From: Candidatus Kuenenia hertensis
GTDB lineage: Bacteria > Planctomycetota > Brocadiia > Brocadiales > Brocadiaceae
Direction: 5' to 3'
Assembly: GCA_021646465.1 (NCBI GenBank)
Contig: SOET01000017.1
Span: 18,516 to 82,515, forward strand
Length of the DNA stretch: 64,000 bases
Numbering within the stretch: position 1 is the stretch's first letter; each line of letters starts with the position of its first letter. The position numbers and the translations under genes are program-made. Below, piece after piece: positions 26,267 through 34,708 of this stretch. The notes under the pieces are model-generated. The model ran no database searches, was not told the origin of the DNA, and worked only from the letters and a program-made list of their open reading frames with translations.

Positions 26267-26746
26267 ATGACAAAAAATGGTAAGAAGCGTGTGTTTGGTG
26301 ACAAAATAAGTTTTAAATCCCTTTCTTGTGCCCCTGTGAATGAACTTGGAGTAGTCTATCTTTTTGGTGTACTTCACGACACATTTGATTTTAGGATAGA
26401 ATCAATCCAATCTGGTTTTCCTGATTGTATTGCCAGACGAAGAGTTGGTACAAATCGTTGGGAAGAAGTACGTATTGAGTTTGAATATGATAGTAAATCA
26501 TTTTTAGCTCACAGGCACGATCCGGATGGAGTTGACCTTATTGTTTGCTGGACGCATAACTGGAAGGAGTGTCCCAAGCGGATTGAAGTAATCGAATTAT
26601 CTTCCATACTTGGAACAGCGGAGCAGATCGACAGCGCAATTAAAAGAAAACGTCAATTAACGGCATGGCAGAAATTCTGTCAGGAAAAACGACTTGAAGG
26701 TTTGGCCTTTGATGAAATTGCCAAATTATGGAGAGGAAAAAGTTGA
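26267..26746 (+). CDS. Hypothetical protein, tentative PD-(D/E)XK nuclease-like
   Basis: The 159-residue soluble protein has a core SGFPDCIARR...EEVRIEFEYDSKSF, then DPDGVDLIVCWTHNW and IEVIELSSIL. The spacing of Asp53, Glu71 and Glu73 on adjacent strands resembles a restriction-endonuclease-like fold, but the usual lysine is displaced. A C-terminal helix segment (GLAFDEIAKLWR) looks like a small HTH. The next gene is an 82-residue charged protein, so the pair could be a toxin-antitoxin-like unit. No named family is assigned. Confidence 0.5.
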   Translation: MTKNGKKRVFGDKISFKSLSCAPVNELGVVYLFGVLHDTFDFRIESIQSGFPDCIARRRVGTNRWEEVRIEFEYDSKSFLAHRHDPDGVDLIVCWTHNWKECPKRIEVIELSSILGTAEQIDSAIKRKRQLTAWQKFCQEKRLEGLAFDEIAKLWRGKS

Positions 26747-26817
26747 AGAAATTAATGCAGGGCAAGGAATTAGAACACCAAGAATCTGTACCTCGGAAGA
26801 ACTTATGGAGGGATGAT

Positions 26818-27066
26818 ATGGAACAAGAACCTATCCTGAAAGAAATTCGCAGAATCAGACTTGAAATAGAGTCGGAATGTCAGAACGATCCTCAGAAATA
26901 CTACGAACATATTCAACAGATACAGAAACAATACAGCAGTCGCTTGGTTCGGTTTAAACCTAAGCCAGCTTTAAAGTTGGCAAAAGCAGATAAAGAAGTC
27001 TGGCCTGTTGTTGCAACGGATGATTATCAAACCTTCATATTTCAATTATTGATTGTTAAAGAATAG
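26818..27066 (+). CDS. Small charged protein, antitoxin-like
   Basis: The 82-residue protein begins MEQEPILKEIRRIRLEIESE and continues with an amphipathic helix, resembling the short PIL-EEIRRIREE proteins common in cyanobacterial and planctomycete genomes near toxin genes. GGAGG at 26807-26811 selects the ATG at 26818 over a longer frame from 26728. The function is unknown. Confidence 0.5.
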   Translation: MEQEPILKEIRRIRLEIESECQNDPQKYYEHIQQIQKQYSSRLVRFKPKPALKLAKADKEVWPVVATDDYQTFIFQLLIVKE

Positions 27067-27126
27067 AATATTGAATTTATATATTTACCTAACAAAATAT
27101 TTGTACAAACACATGAGGAATTATAA

Positions 27127-28851
27127 GTGAAAAATCACGAAGTAGCTTTACTCTTCGGAAAGATTGCCGACGTATTGGAACTCAAGGGGGAAAATACCTT
27201 TCGTATCAACTCGTATCGCAAGGCGGCAAGGGTAATTGAAGATTTAACGGAAGATATCGAAGCCCTTGCAAAAGAGGATAAATTAACTACTATTCCCGGC
27301 ATAGGAAAAGGCACGGCTGATAAAGTTGTTGAATACATTACTACGGGGAAAATGTCAAAGTATGAGGAGGTTACAAAAGGGGTATCTGAAGAAACGGTAG
27401 AACTCATGCAGATACCGGGTTTGGGACCAAAAACGGTTGCAATGCTCCACAAGGAATTGGGTATTGTGAATTTGAATGACATAGAAAATGCGATTCAGGA
27501 AGGGAAACTAAAAGGCCTGTACGGGATCGGGGAAAAAAAGATTGAAAATATCATAAAAGGCATCGGGTTATACAAAACAAGTCAGCAGCGCATTTCGATC
27601 GGAGTGGCATATCCTGTGGTAGTGAGAATTCTTGAACGATTGAAAAAAAATCCAAAGATTAAAGAGATACAGGCAGCCGGCTCTTTGCGAAGGATGAAGG
27701 AAACTGTAGGGGATATCGACATTCTTGCCGCAGGAAAAGACGGCGCCGATATTATAAAATCCTTTGTCAGTATACCGGGCGTTACACAGGTATTGGCGTC
27801 GGGCAGTACAAAGGGGAGCGTCAGGCTGGAAGAGGGGGTGCAGGTGGATTTACGTGTGGTCGATGAGGATGAATACGGAGCGGCGTTACAGTATTTTACC
27901 GGATCGAAGGAGCACAATGTTCATCTGCGTGAACTGGCAAAAAAGAAGGGTTTGAAAATCAGCGAGTATGGCATTTTTGAAGGTGATAAAAAGATAGGTG
28001 GAAAAAATGAGTCGGATATTTACAAACAACTGGGAATGGACTGGATTCCTCCGGAATTGCGCGAAAACAGGGGAGAAATTGAAGCCGCTATTATTAAAAA
28101 ACTGCCAAAATTGATTGAGTATTCTGACATAAAAGGAGATCTTCATAATCATTCCAGTTGGAGTGATGGTAACTCTACCTTTGAAGAAATAGCGGAACAT
28201 GCGGTAAGGAGAGGATATAAGTACCTGGCAATTTCTGACCATTCCAAGTCTCTCCATGTGGCAAACGGATTAACCGATGACCGGCTGCTTAAGGAAATTG
28301 AAGAAATTGATAAACTTAATATAAAACTAAAAGGGCTTACATTACTGAAAGCTTCTGAGGTGGATATCAAAACGGATGGTTCTCTGGATTTTTCGGATAA
28401 GATGCTGCAAAAACTGGATGTAGTGATAGCTTCTATACATAGTGGTTTCAAGCAGGATAAAAAGAAAATGACGCAAAGAATGATTACTGCAATACGTAAC
28501 CCCTATGTCAACATTATTGCACATCCAACGGGACGCCTTATCAGCAAACGCGTTGGTTATGATGTAGATATCGAAAAGGTAATGGAGGCATGCGCGGAAA
28601 CCGGCACTGCCCTGGAGATTAATTGTTATTACGACCGGCTTGACCTGAATGACGTATATTGCAAAAAGGCAAAGGAGATGGGGGTGAAAATTGCTATTTG
28701 CACCGACTCTCATCACGTTGATCAGATGTGGATGATGGAACTGGGAGTGGGAATTGCCCGGAGAGGTTGGCTCGAACCGCAGGATGTAATAAACACGTAT
28801 TCGTTGGATAAATTAAAGACTTTTTGCAGAAAGAAACGACAGGGCGGTTAA
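27127..28851 (+). CDS. polX: PolX-family DNA polymerase with PHP exonuclease domain
   Basis: The 574-residue protein has helix-hairpin-helix motifs (IPGIGKGTADKV, IPGLGPKTVAML, LYGIGEKKIENI), then the nucleotidyltransferase palm AGSLRRMKETVGDIDIL with Asp196/Asp198 and a third acid in VQVDLRV (Asp241). The C-terminal PHP domain starts near residue 335 with GDLHNHSSWSDG and includes SDHSKS, AHPTGR and CTDSHH. PolX fills short gaps in base-excision repair and the PHP domain is a 3'-5' exonuclease. A GTG start follows GAGGAATTATAA. Confidence 0.93.
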   Translation: MKNHEVALLFGKIADVLELKGENTFRINSYRKAARVIEDLTEDIEALAKEDKLTTIPGIGKGTADKVVEYITTGKMSKYEEVTKGVSEETVELMQIPGLGPKTVAMLHKELGIVNLNDIENAIQEGKLKGLYGIGEKKIENIIKGIGLYKTSQQRISIGVAYPVVVRILERLKKNPKIKEIQAAGSLRRMKETVGDIDILAAGKDGADIIKSFVSIPGVTQVLASGSTKGSVRLEEGVQVDLRVVDEDEYGAALQYFTGSKEHNVHLRELAKKKGLKISEYGIFEGDKKIGGKNESDIYKQLGMDWIPPELRENRGEIEAAIIKKLPKLIEYSDIKGDLHNHSSWSDGNSTFEEIAEHAVRRGYKYLAISDHSKSLHVANGLTDDRLLKEIEEIDKLNIKLKGLTLLKASEVDIKTDGSLDFSDKMLQKLDVVIASIHSGFKQDKKKMTQRMITAIRNPYVNIIAHPTGRLISKRVGYDVDIEKVMEACAETGTALEINCYYDRLDLNDVYCKKAKEMGVKIAICTDSHHVDQMWMMELGVGIARRGWLEPQDVINTYSLDKLKTFCRKKRQGG

Positions 28852-28857
28852 TATCAT

Positions 28858-28944
28858 GTAATACACACCCCGTCAGCTTACGCCGCCACCCCTCTTTTTA
28901 GAGGGGATTTAGGGGTGCGTTATGAATTACGCTGAATAGTTGCG
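28858..28944. repeat. One-ended MITE-like element (CTGAATAG terminus)
   Basis: AATACACACCCCGTCAGC, an inner CCCCTCTTTTTAGAGGGG hairpin and the right end TGAATTACGCTGAATAGTTG match the element at 34487-34619. The left terminal CTATTCAGC is missing, so this is a truncated copy. It fills most of the 127-bp gap before the alcohol dehydrogenase. Confidence 0.65.
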
Positions 28945-28978
28945 TATAACGAGATATAAGAAACGGGATGATACAAAT

Positions 28979-30007
28979 ATGAAGGCAATGGTATTAGACA
29001 AAATATGCAATTTGACGAAGAACAGGAGACCGTTGACATTAAAGGAGTTATCCATTCCGGTTCCCGGGGAAAATGAAGTATTGGTTAAAATCACTGCCTG
29101 CGGGGTATGTCATACCGAACTGGATGAGATTGAGGGAAGAACACCTCCTCCGAGTTTACCGGTTATTCCAGGCCACCAGGTTGTCGGGAGAGTTGAAGAA
29201 GTTGGCAAACGAGTAAATAAGATAAAAATTGGAGATCGCGTAGGAATTGCCTGGATTTATTCTTCGTGCGGCGAGTGTTCATTTTGTCTGAATGGTATGG
29301 AAAATTTATGTGACCATTTCATGGCAACGGGACGGGACGCCAACGGAGGGTATGCGGAATATCTTACCGTACATGAGGATTTTACCTATAAAATTCCCGG
29401 GGTGTTTACTGACGTGGAAACTGCCCCTCTCTTATGCGCCGGAGCAATAGGTTACCGGTCTCTGAAACTGGCAAATACAAGCGACGGAAAAAACATCGGG
29501 CTTACGGGATTTGGCGCGTCGGCGCATATAGTCCTGAAAATGATAAGGCATACTTTCCCGAATGCAAAGGTATTTGTATTTGCAAGGAGCGAAAAAGAGA
29601 GATCCTTCGCAAAAGAACTTGGGGCTGTATGGACCGGTGATACGGAGCACATGGTGCCGGAGAAACTTCATTGCGTAATCGATACCACGCCCGTGTGGAA
29701 ACCTGTTGTTGAGGCATTGAAGAATTTAGAAAGCGGTGGAAGACTGGTGATAAATGCAATCCGCAAGGAAAATTCAGATAAGGTAAGTTTGCAGCAGTTA
29801 GAATATCATTCCCACCTATGGATGGAAAAAGAAATAAAAAGTGTTGCCAATATCACCAGAAGTGATGTTGAGGAATTCCTGCAATTGGCTGCTCAAATTC
29901 CTCTTAAACCTGAGTTCCAGGAATTTTCGCTGGAAGAAGCAAACGAAGCCTTAATGGAACTTAAAGAAAGGAAGATTCGCGGTTCGAAGGTCTTACGATT
30001 AGACTAA
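28979..30007 (+). CDS. Zinc-dependent alcohol dehydrogenase family protein
   Basis: The 342-residue MDR-family enzyme has the catalytic-zinc CGVCHTELDEIEG and GHQVVGRVEEVG, the structural-zinc lobe CGECSFCLNGMENLC and a Rossmann segment (GLTGFGASAHIV) lacking the usual GxGxxG. It resembles the AdhA/MDR group that oxidises primary alcohols. The ATG at 28979 follows ACGGGAT; an upstream in-frame ATG at 28940 lies in the repeat. Confidence 0.85.
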   Translation: MKAMVLDKICNLTKNRRPLTLKELSIPVPGENEVLVKITACGVCHTELDEIEGRTPPPSLPVIPGHQVVGRVEEVGKRVNKIKIGDRVGIAWIYSSCGECSFCLNGMENLCDHFMATGRDANGGYAEYLTVHEDFTYKIPGVFTDVETAPLLCAGAIGYRSLKLANTSDGKNIGLTGFGASAHIVLKMIRHTFPNAKVFVFARSEKERSFAKELGAVWTGDTEHMVPEKLHCVIDTTPVWKPVVEALKNLESGGRLVINAIRKENSDKVSLQQLEYHSHLWMEKEIKSVANITRSDVEEFLQLAAQIPLKPEFQEFSLEEANEALMELKERKIRGSKVLRLD

Positions 30008-30039
30008 TCTTCCTGTATTTAATTCGTTCGGTAATTGTA

Positions 30040-30354
30040 TTAATAATTTAATTCTGACTGAGCAGAGTTAATTTTATTTCCTGCAGCGTTGTCAACGACC
30101 TTCCTTTTAAATATTAAGTATTTAAATCTTTGTTCCTGATAAATCAACACAATCTCCCATCCTTCCTCTCCCTGAGCATTAAGTGTATCTTCAGGTATTC
30201 CAATGGAAGTGATACGCACGACCTTGTATTCATATTTGTCTCCTGCATATTTTTCACTGGCAAAGCAATTATTCTCTCTGTGCAGAGGAAGAGAAAGCGA
30301 AAATACAAACGTAACTGCCAGCAATAACGGTAACGTGTATTTATAAATATTCAT
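30040..30354 (-). CDS. Small exported protein with DUF4177-like domain
   Basis: The 104-residue protein has a signal peptide (YTLPLLLAVTFVFSLSLPL) and a core YEYKVVRI...LNAQGEEGWEIVLIYQ...YLIFKR. The EYK-V...LN--G-EGWE-V pattern is that of DUF4177. The function is unknown. It lies downstream of msrB on the same strand with a 20-bp gap. Confidence 0.6.
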   Translation of the reverse strand: MNIYKYTLPLLLAVTFVFSLSLPLHRENNCFASEKYAGDKYEYKVVRITSIGIPEDTLNAQGEEGWEIVLIYQEQRFKYLIFKRKVVDNAAGNKINSAQSELNY

Positions 30355-30374
30355 GGTTTCAGTTCCTTTCTGTA

Positions 30375-30926
30375 TTAATGGTCATTCTTTTTTATGAAAT
30401 TCAGTGAAGCCGAGTTAATACAATATCGTTGTCCGGTTGGGGGTGGGCCGTCGTTAAATAAATGTCCAAGGTGTGCCCCGCATTTTTTACAAATGATCTC
30501 AGTCCTTATCATGCCATGGCTGGTATCTTCCAAAGCAATAATGTTATCATTCGTTAATACATCATTAAAACTTGGCCATCCGGTGCCGGAATCAAATTTT
30601 GTAATTGAATCGAAGAGTTCATTGCCGCAACATACACATGCGTATGTTCCTGATTCTTTATTATTCCAGTATTTACCGGAAAAAGGGGGTTCTGTTCCTT
30701 TCTCCCGTGCAACATGGTATTGTTGCAGTGTAAGTTGTTGTTTCCATTCGGAGTCAGATTTAACAATTTCAAATTTCACATCATCACTTTCTTTCATATT
30801 GTGGGAATAAATTGTATTCGGATGTCTGTTTTCGTTACACCCGAAGATACCCCCTGATAATAACAGAAAGATATATATAAAGCATTGTGTGCTTAGTTTT
30901 GGTTGTTTAAAAAATGATAATAGCAT
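30375..30926 (-). CDS. msrB: Peptide methionine-(R)-S-oxide reductase, lipoprotein form
   Basis: The 183-residue protein has a lipoprotein signal (LLSGGIFGCN), then a full MsrB domain: zinc cysteine pairs CVCC and CKKC, SGTGWPSF, HLGHLFNDGPPPTGQRYCINSASL with the catalytic cysteine in RYC. It repairs oxidised methionines in envelope proteins. Attachment to a membrane is unusual but known for periplasmic MsrB forms. Confidence 0.92.
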   Translation of the reverse strand: MLLSFFKQPKLSTQCFIYIFLLLSGGIFGCNENRHPNTIYSHNMKESDDVKFEIVKSDSEWKQQLTLQQYHVAREKGTEPPFSGKYWNNKESGTYACVCCGNELFDSITKFDSGTGWPSFNDVLTNDNIIALEDTSHGMIRTEIICKKCGAHLGHLFNDGPPPTGQRYCINSASLNFIKKNDH

Positions 30927-31186
30927 TTTGTTTTTTTACGTCAATAGAATTATATATGGTGTTCAATATCTGGCAGTTTTAACTACCGGGTTTAATGTAT
31001 CAATGATAAAATTAATATTTGAATGGAAAATGCATTCCGTATAGGATGTATATGCGAATCGTAAATAGAAAGTGCCCAGGATTCTGAAATTTCGCTAACA
31101 GATAAACACTTGACAAATTGTTTTTGGAAATTGAGAATAATTATATAATTATTAAACAAAAAATTTAAACATAAAGTAGTCTTGCC

Positions 31187-31900
31187 ATGAAGAATAATTC
31201 CATAAAAGAAAATAATCATTCCGCCGGAAAAAAATCAACCCGATGGGGATGCCTCCGGATATTCAGCATAATGGCCATATTGGTATTCATCACTGCATTA
31301 CTGGCTGCATGGTGGATTAAACACAATATATATGCAAGTATGTTCAAACCAATTTTGCTGACCGAAAAGGAAAAACGGATATTTGATAAAAAGCTTGATC
31401 TTCTGGAATTGTCTGCACAGAGAGAAGGAAAGCGAACACACCGAAAACCTCCCACCGTTATGAAGGAAAAACGTCTCATGCCTGAACCTTATACGGAGGA
31501 AGGCGCATCGCGGGAAATCAGCATTACGGAAAAAGAATTAAACAGCCTGATCTCAAAAGACGTGGAAGCGGCGAAACGTGTTGCCATTGACCTTTCTGAA
31601 GACCTCGTCAGCATTGCACTATTAATTCCTGTAGACGAAGAAATTCCTATCCTGGGTGGCAAAACAATACGATTGAACTGTGGAGTTACATTACGTTACG
31701 AGATGGAAAAGCCTGTTGTGACTATCCGTGGGGTAAGTATTGGTGGAGTACCACTGCCAAGCGCCTGGTGGGGGAACATAAAAAACACTGATTTAGTGCA
31801 GAAATTCGGAGAAGAAGGGGGCTTTTGGGATATCTTCTCAAAAGGAGTTGAAAATATCAAAGTCAGGAGCGGTCATCTGTGGATTAAGCTAAAAGAATAA
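31187..31900 (+). CDS. Hypothetical single-pass membrane protein
   Basis: The 237-residue protein has one N-terminal transmembrane helix (about 22-44), a charged linker and a C-terminal beta-rich region (VAIDLSEDLVSIALLIPVDEEIPILGGKTIRLN, VTIRGVSIGGVPLPSAWWG). The latter resembles conserved planctomycete and verrucomicrobial proteins of unknown role. The start at 31187 follows AAAGTAGTCTTGCC without a strong ribosome-binding site. Confidence 0.55.
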   Translation: MKNNSIKENNHSAGKKSTRWGCLRIFSIMAILVFITALLAAWWIKHNIYASMFKPILLTEKEKRIFDKKLDLLELSAQREGKRTHRKPPTVMKEKRLMPEPYTEEGASREISITEKELNSLISKDVEAAKRVAIDLSEDLVSIALLIPVDEEIPILGGKTIRLNCGVTLRYEMEKPVVTIRGVSIGGVPLPSAWWGNIKNTDLVQKFGEEGGFWDIFSKGVENIKVRSGHLWIKLKE

Positions 31901-31956
31901 TAATACCGGAAAAAAGTGATGCAACTTGTCATTCGCTACTGCATGATTCCATATAA

Positions 31957-31993
31957 TATAGTCAAATAAATCATAACAATTTGTTTGACTATA
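31957..31993. promoter_or_regulatory. Palindromic TATAGTCAAAYAAAT pair
   Basis: TATAGTCAAATAAAT and its inverse ATTTGTTTGACTATA face each other over 37 bp, 33 bp ahead of the gene at 32026. The same sequence stands alone ahead of the genes at 4331 and 61924. It may be an operator or the ends of a tiny mobile element. Confidence 0.5.
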
Positions 31994-32025
31994 CCGTGTA
32001 TTTTTTTATGTAATGAAATGCCAAC

Positions 32026-32598
32026 ATGAAGAACAAAGAATCACTACTGGCAATGGCTACGGTGAAATACACTATCGGTTATGACGATCGATTTGTTTAT
32101 GTATCACCCAGTTGGTCTGTTTTTGCAAAAGAAAATGGCGCGCCTCAATTAGCAGACAATGCTGTTATTGGAAGGTTGATTTTTGATTTTTTGACAGGGA
32201 TTGATTGCAAAGAATTGTATCGAATGATTTTTAAACATTGCAGGGAAAGCAACAGGAAACTGATATTTCCCTTCCGATGTGATTCGCCAAATATAAAGCG
32301 TTTCATGGAATTGCACATTATTAGCGATTCTCAAGGTAAATTACATTTTGAGGCACAATTGCTGAAAGTGACACCAAGGAAATACAATGTATTGCTTGCT
32401 AAGTGCACCCATCGATCTGACCGTATGATAAAGATTTGCAGCTGGTGCAAGTTAGTTGAAATATCAAAAGATCATTGGGTGGATATAGACACTGCTCTTG
32501 AACAGCACGGTTTGTTTAATGAGTCAGACATCCCAAAACTGACACATGGTATTTGCCCTAATTGCTATGTATCATTTGCATCACGTTACAAAAAATGA
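32026..32598 (+). CDS. PAS-like protein with C-terminal zinc-ribbon-like motif
   Basis: The 190-residue soluble protein begins with a PAS-like region (IGYDDRFVYVSPSWSVFAKENG, GRLIFDFLTG). It ends with ICSWCKLVEISKDHWVDIDTAL then LTHGICPNC, a C-x2-C...C-x2-C tail found on many small environmental sensor proteins. There is no output domain. It may sense a ligand and act through protein contacts; the function is unknown. Confidence 0.55.
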   Translation: MKNKESLLAMATVKYTIGYDDRFVYVSPSWSVFAKENGAPQLADNAVIGRLIFDFLTGIDCKELYRMIFKHCRESNRKLIFPFRCDSPNIKRFMELHIISDSQGKLHFEAQLLKVTPRKYNVLLAKCTHRSDRMIKICSWCKLVEISKDHWVDIDTALEQHGLFNESDIPKLTHGICPNCYVSFASRYKK

Positions 32599-32668
32599 AC
32601 CTCATTTCATGTTTACGTAATAAAAAGGAAACATTCATTATGTAAGGGGATGGCAAATTAAGTATGTT

Positions 32669-33778
32669 TTAACCTGCTATCCGAATCAATTCAATAATTG
32701 CCCTGAGATATGTCTGGGCTTCATCGTAAGAGCCGGATAAATACTCCGGTTGTTTCTTAAAACTATAAATGCTATTCACCCGGTTACCCTGTTCCTGCAT
32801 ATTTATTCTTACCCAGGGCGCCCCACCCGCTATTGCCGCATCGACCATGTCTATTGCATGTTTATTCTGCCACCAGACAGGAGGTTTCGTAAATTTCCTT
32901 ATTTCTCTTTTGCGGGAAGGTGGTAATGCGTGGTCCCACTCCCCTTGAATTCTCAAATAGTTTCCCCGAAAATCTCCTATATAACGAATTGCCTCGCGCT
33001 CTTCCCAAAAAGCTGTATTTTCTTCTGAGGGGTCATATTCAAGAGAATAATGGCCAAATAGTTCATATGCATTATCTTCCAGATCATTGGAAGGGTCATT
33101 ATCAAGACCCCATGGTTCCAGGCATATCGTGTAACTATCGCAGGGGCCTTCCACATCAATGATGTATTTAACGGCTGCATCCGGATGACGACTCACACAT
33201 CCGGCAACCATGGAAATACCAAACGAATAAGAAAGTATCCCAATGTTTTCATCAATTACATAATCACGCTCATTAACATAATTTATAATTGAATAAAGGC
33301 CGTCCTGATGTCTGAACCCGTTATAATCCTCTGTTCCCTCAGAAGCGATATCATCCAGGTCTTCGCTGACACGGCCTTCCGCATTAAAGCAGGCAACGAC
33401 AATGCCTGCTTCACTTATCAACTTAACCAGAGCACTATATGCAAGTGTCCTCCCAGGCTCAATATCGCCAGGAACAATTATCAAAGCGGGGAAACTGTTA
33501 CCGGAATATAAACGATGGCTGGGACGCCTGATTAAACCATACAACGTATTACCAGACGGAGCCGTAACCTCAAATGGTTCTACCTCTGTTTGATATTCAT
33601 TTTTCCGGGGATTCTTTTGCGGCAAAACAGGCGTACGTCCTCTTTCTCTATGTGCCTTATAAGTAAAATTTTCTATATTCGATTCTTCTGCATTGCAAAC
33701 GGTATTATTGTGAAAGCAAAAACAAATAAATAACATAAAATTCATAAATATAATGTATTTCTTATTTTCACTCAGCAT
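32669..33778 (-). CDS. Exported alpha/beta-hydrolase-fold protein
   Basis: The 369-residue protein has a signal peptide ending near VCNAEE and an alpha/beta-hydrolase core: FPALIIVPGDIEPG (oxyanion region), then the nucleophile elbow ILSYSFGISMV and a late His in GEWDHALPP. The first glycine of GxSxG is replaced by serine. The substrate is unknown. Confidence 0.65.
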   Translation of the reverse strand: MLSENKKYIIFMNFMLFICFCFHNNTVCNAEESNIENFTYKAHRERGRTPVLPQKNPRKNEYQTEVEPFEVTAPSGNTLYGLIRRPSHRLYSGNSFPALIIVPGDIEPGRTLAYSALVKLISEAGIVVACFNAEGRVSEDLDDIASEGTEDYNGFRHQDGLYSIINYVNERDYVIDENIGILSYSFGISMVAGCVSRHPDAAVKYIIDVEGPCDSYTICLEPWGLDNDPSNDLEDNAYELFGHYSLEYDPSEENTAFWEEREAIRYIGDFRGNYLRIQGEWDHALPPSRKREIRKFTKPPVWWQNKHAIDMVDAAIAGGAPWVRINMQEQGNRVNSIYSFKKQPEYLSGSYDEAQTYLRAIIELIRIAG

Positions 33779-33857
33779 TATAAATTCCTCCTTTTAGTAA
33801 CAATCGTTTTACTTTAGCAAAAATCGATTATATTATCAACAATCGGTAGAAAGGCTT

Positions 33858-34421
33858 TTACTCTTTCGCTGTTGACGATTTGTCGCCCCTCTTTTTGCTT
33901 ATATTTTTTTTGTATAAATCTATTGCATATACAATGCATGACTTTGCACTTGCTGCTCCTTCCCACCCTATGGTCTTCACATACGCGCCTTCTAAATCTT
34001 TGTACACGGCAAAGAAGTGCGCGATTTCCTGAAGAAAATGTTGAGGAATATCCGCAATGTCATGATAGTCCCTGAAAAAGGGGTCTTTCTCCGGCACGGC
34101 AAGAATCTTATCGTCCGGTTCACCGCGGTCTTTCATCCTGAATAATCCAATAGGCCTTGCCTGTATAATGCAACCGGAAAAGGTAGGTTCGTTTACCATT
34201 ACTAAAACGTCAAGTGGATCGCCATCATCATAAAACGTTTGCGGGATTAATCCATAATCTCCGGGGTAATAAATTGATGAATATAAAACACGGTCGAGCC
34301 GAAGCGCCCCTGTTTTTTTATCAAATTCGTATTTATTACGCGAACCTTTCGGAATTTCAACAATTACGTTTATACTATTCGGAGAATCAGTACCCGCAGG
34401 CATATCTTTCCATAAATTCAT
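33858..34421 (-). CDS. ppa: Inorganic pyrophosphatase, family I
   Basis: The 187-residue enzyme hydrolyses PPi to phosphate. It shows IPKGSRNKYEFDKKTG, the signature DGDPLDVLV with metal-binding aspartates, and KDLEGAYVKTIGWEG. The length is close to the E. coli enzyme, with a short basic tail (KKRGDKSST). Confidence 0.95.
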   Translation of the reverse strand: MNLWKDMPAGTDSPNSINVIVEIPKGSRNKYEFDKKTGALRLDRVLYSSIYYPGDYGLIPQTFYDDGDPLDVLVMVNEPTFSGCIIQARPIGLFRMKDRGEPDDKILAVPEKDPFFRDYHDIADIPQHFLQEIAHFFAVYKDLEGAYVKTIGWEGAASAKSCIVYAIDLYKKNISKKRGDKSSTAKE

Positions 34422-34486
34422 GTTTATTTCCTTTATAAAATTTTAGTTTTTTCATTGTAAGAGGTAAAAACAGCGAGATTAAATCT

Positions 34487-34619
34487 GTATCTATTCAGCG
34501 TGTTAATACACACCCCGTCAGCTACGCTGCCACCCCTCTTTTTAGAGGGGAAGAATTGGGAAGTCCCCTCTGTCAAGAGGGGATTTAGGGGTGTGTTATA
34601 AATTACGCTGAATAGATAC
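34487..34619. mobile_element. MITE-like element (133 bp, CTATTCAGC ends)
   Basis: Terminal inverted repeats GTATCTATTCAGCG (34487-34500) and CGCTGAATAGATAC (34606-34619) enclose ACACACCCC...GGGGTGTGTTAT and an inner CCCCTC...GAGGGG palindrome. There is no coding capacity. It occupies the gap between ppa and the ABC exporter gene. Confidence 0.75.
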
Positions 34620-34708
34620 TTAAATCTTACCCGATATGAGTTAAAAAAATGAATAATATATTCACAACTCAACTAAGAGAAAAAAAGGAAACAAAACGGA
34701 AGGAACAT

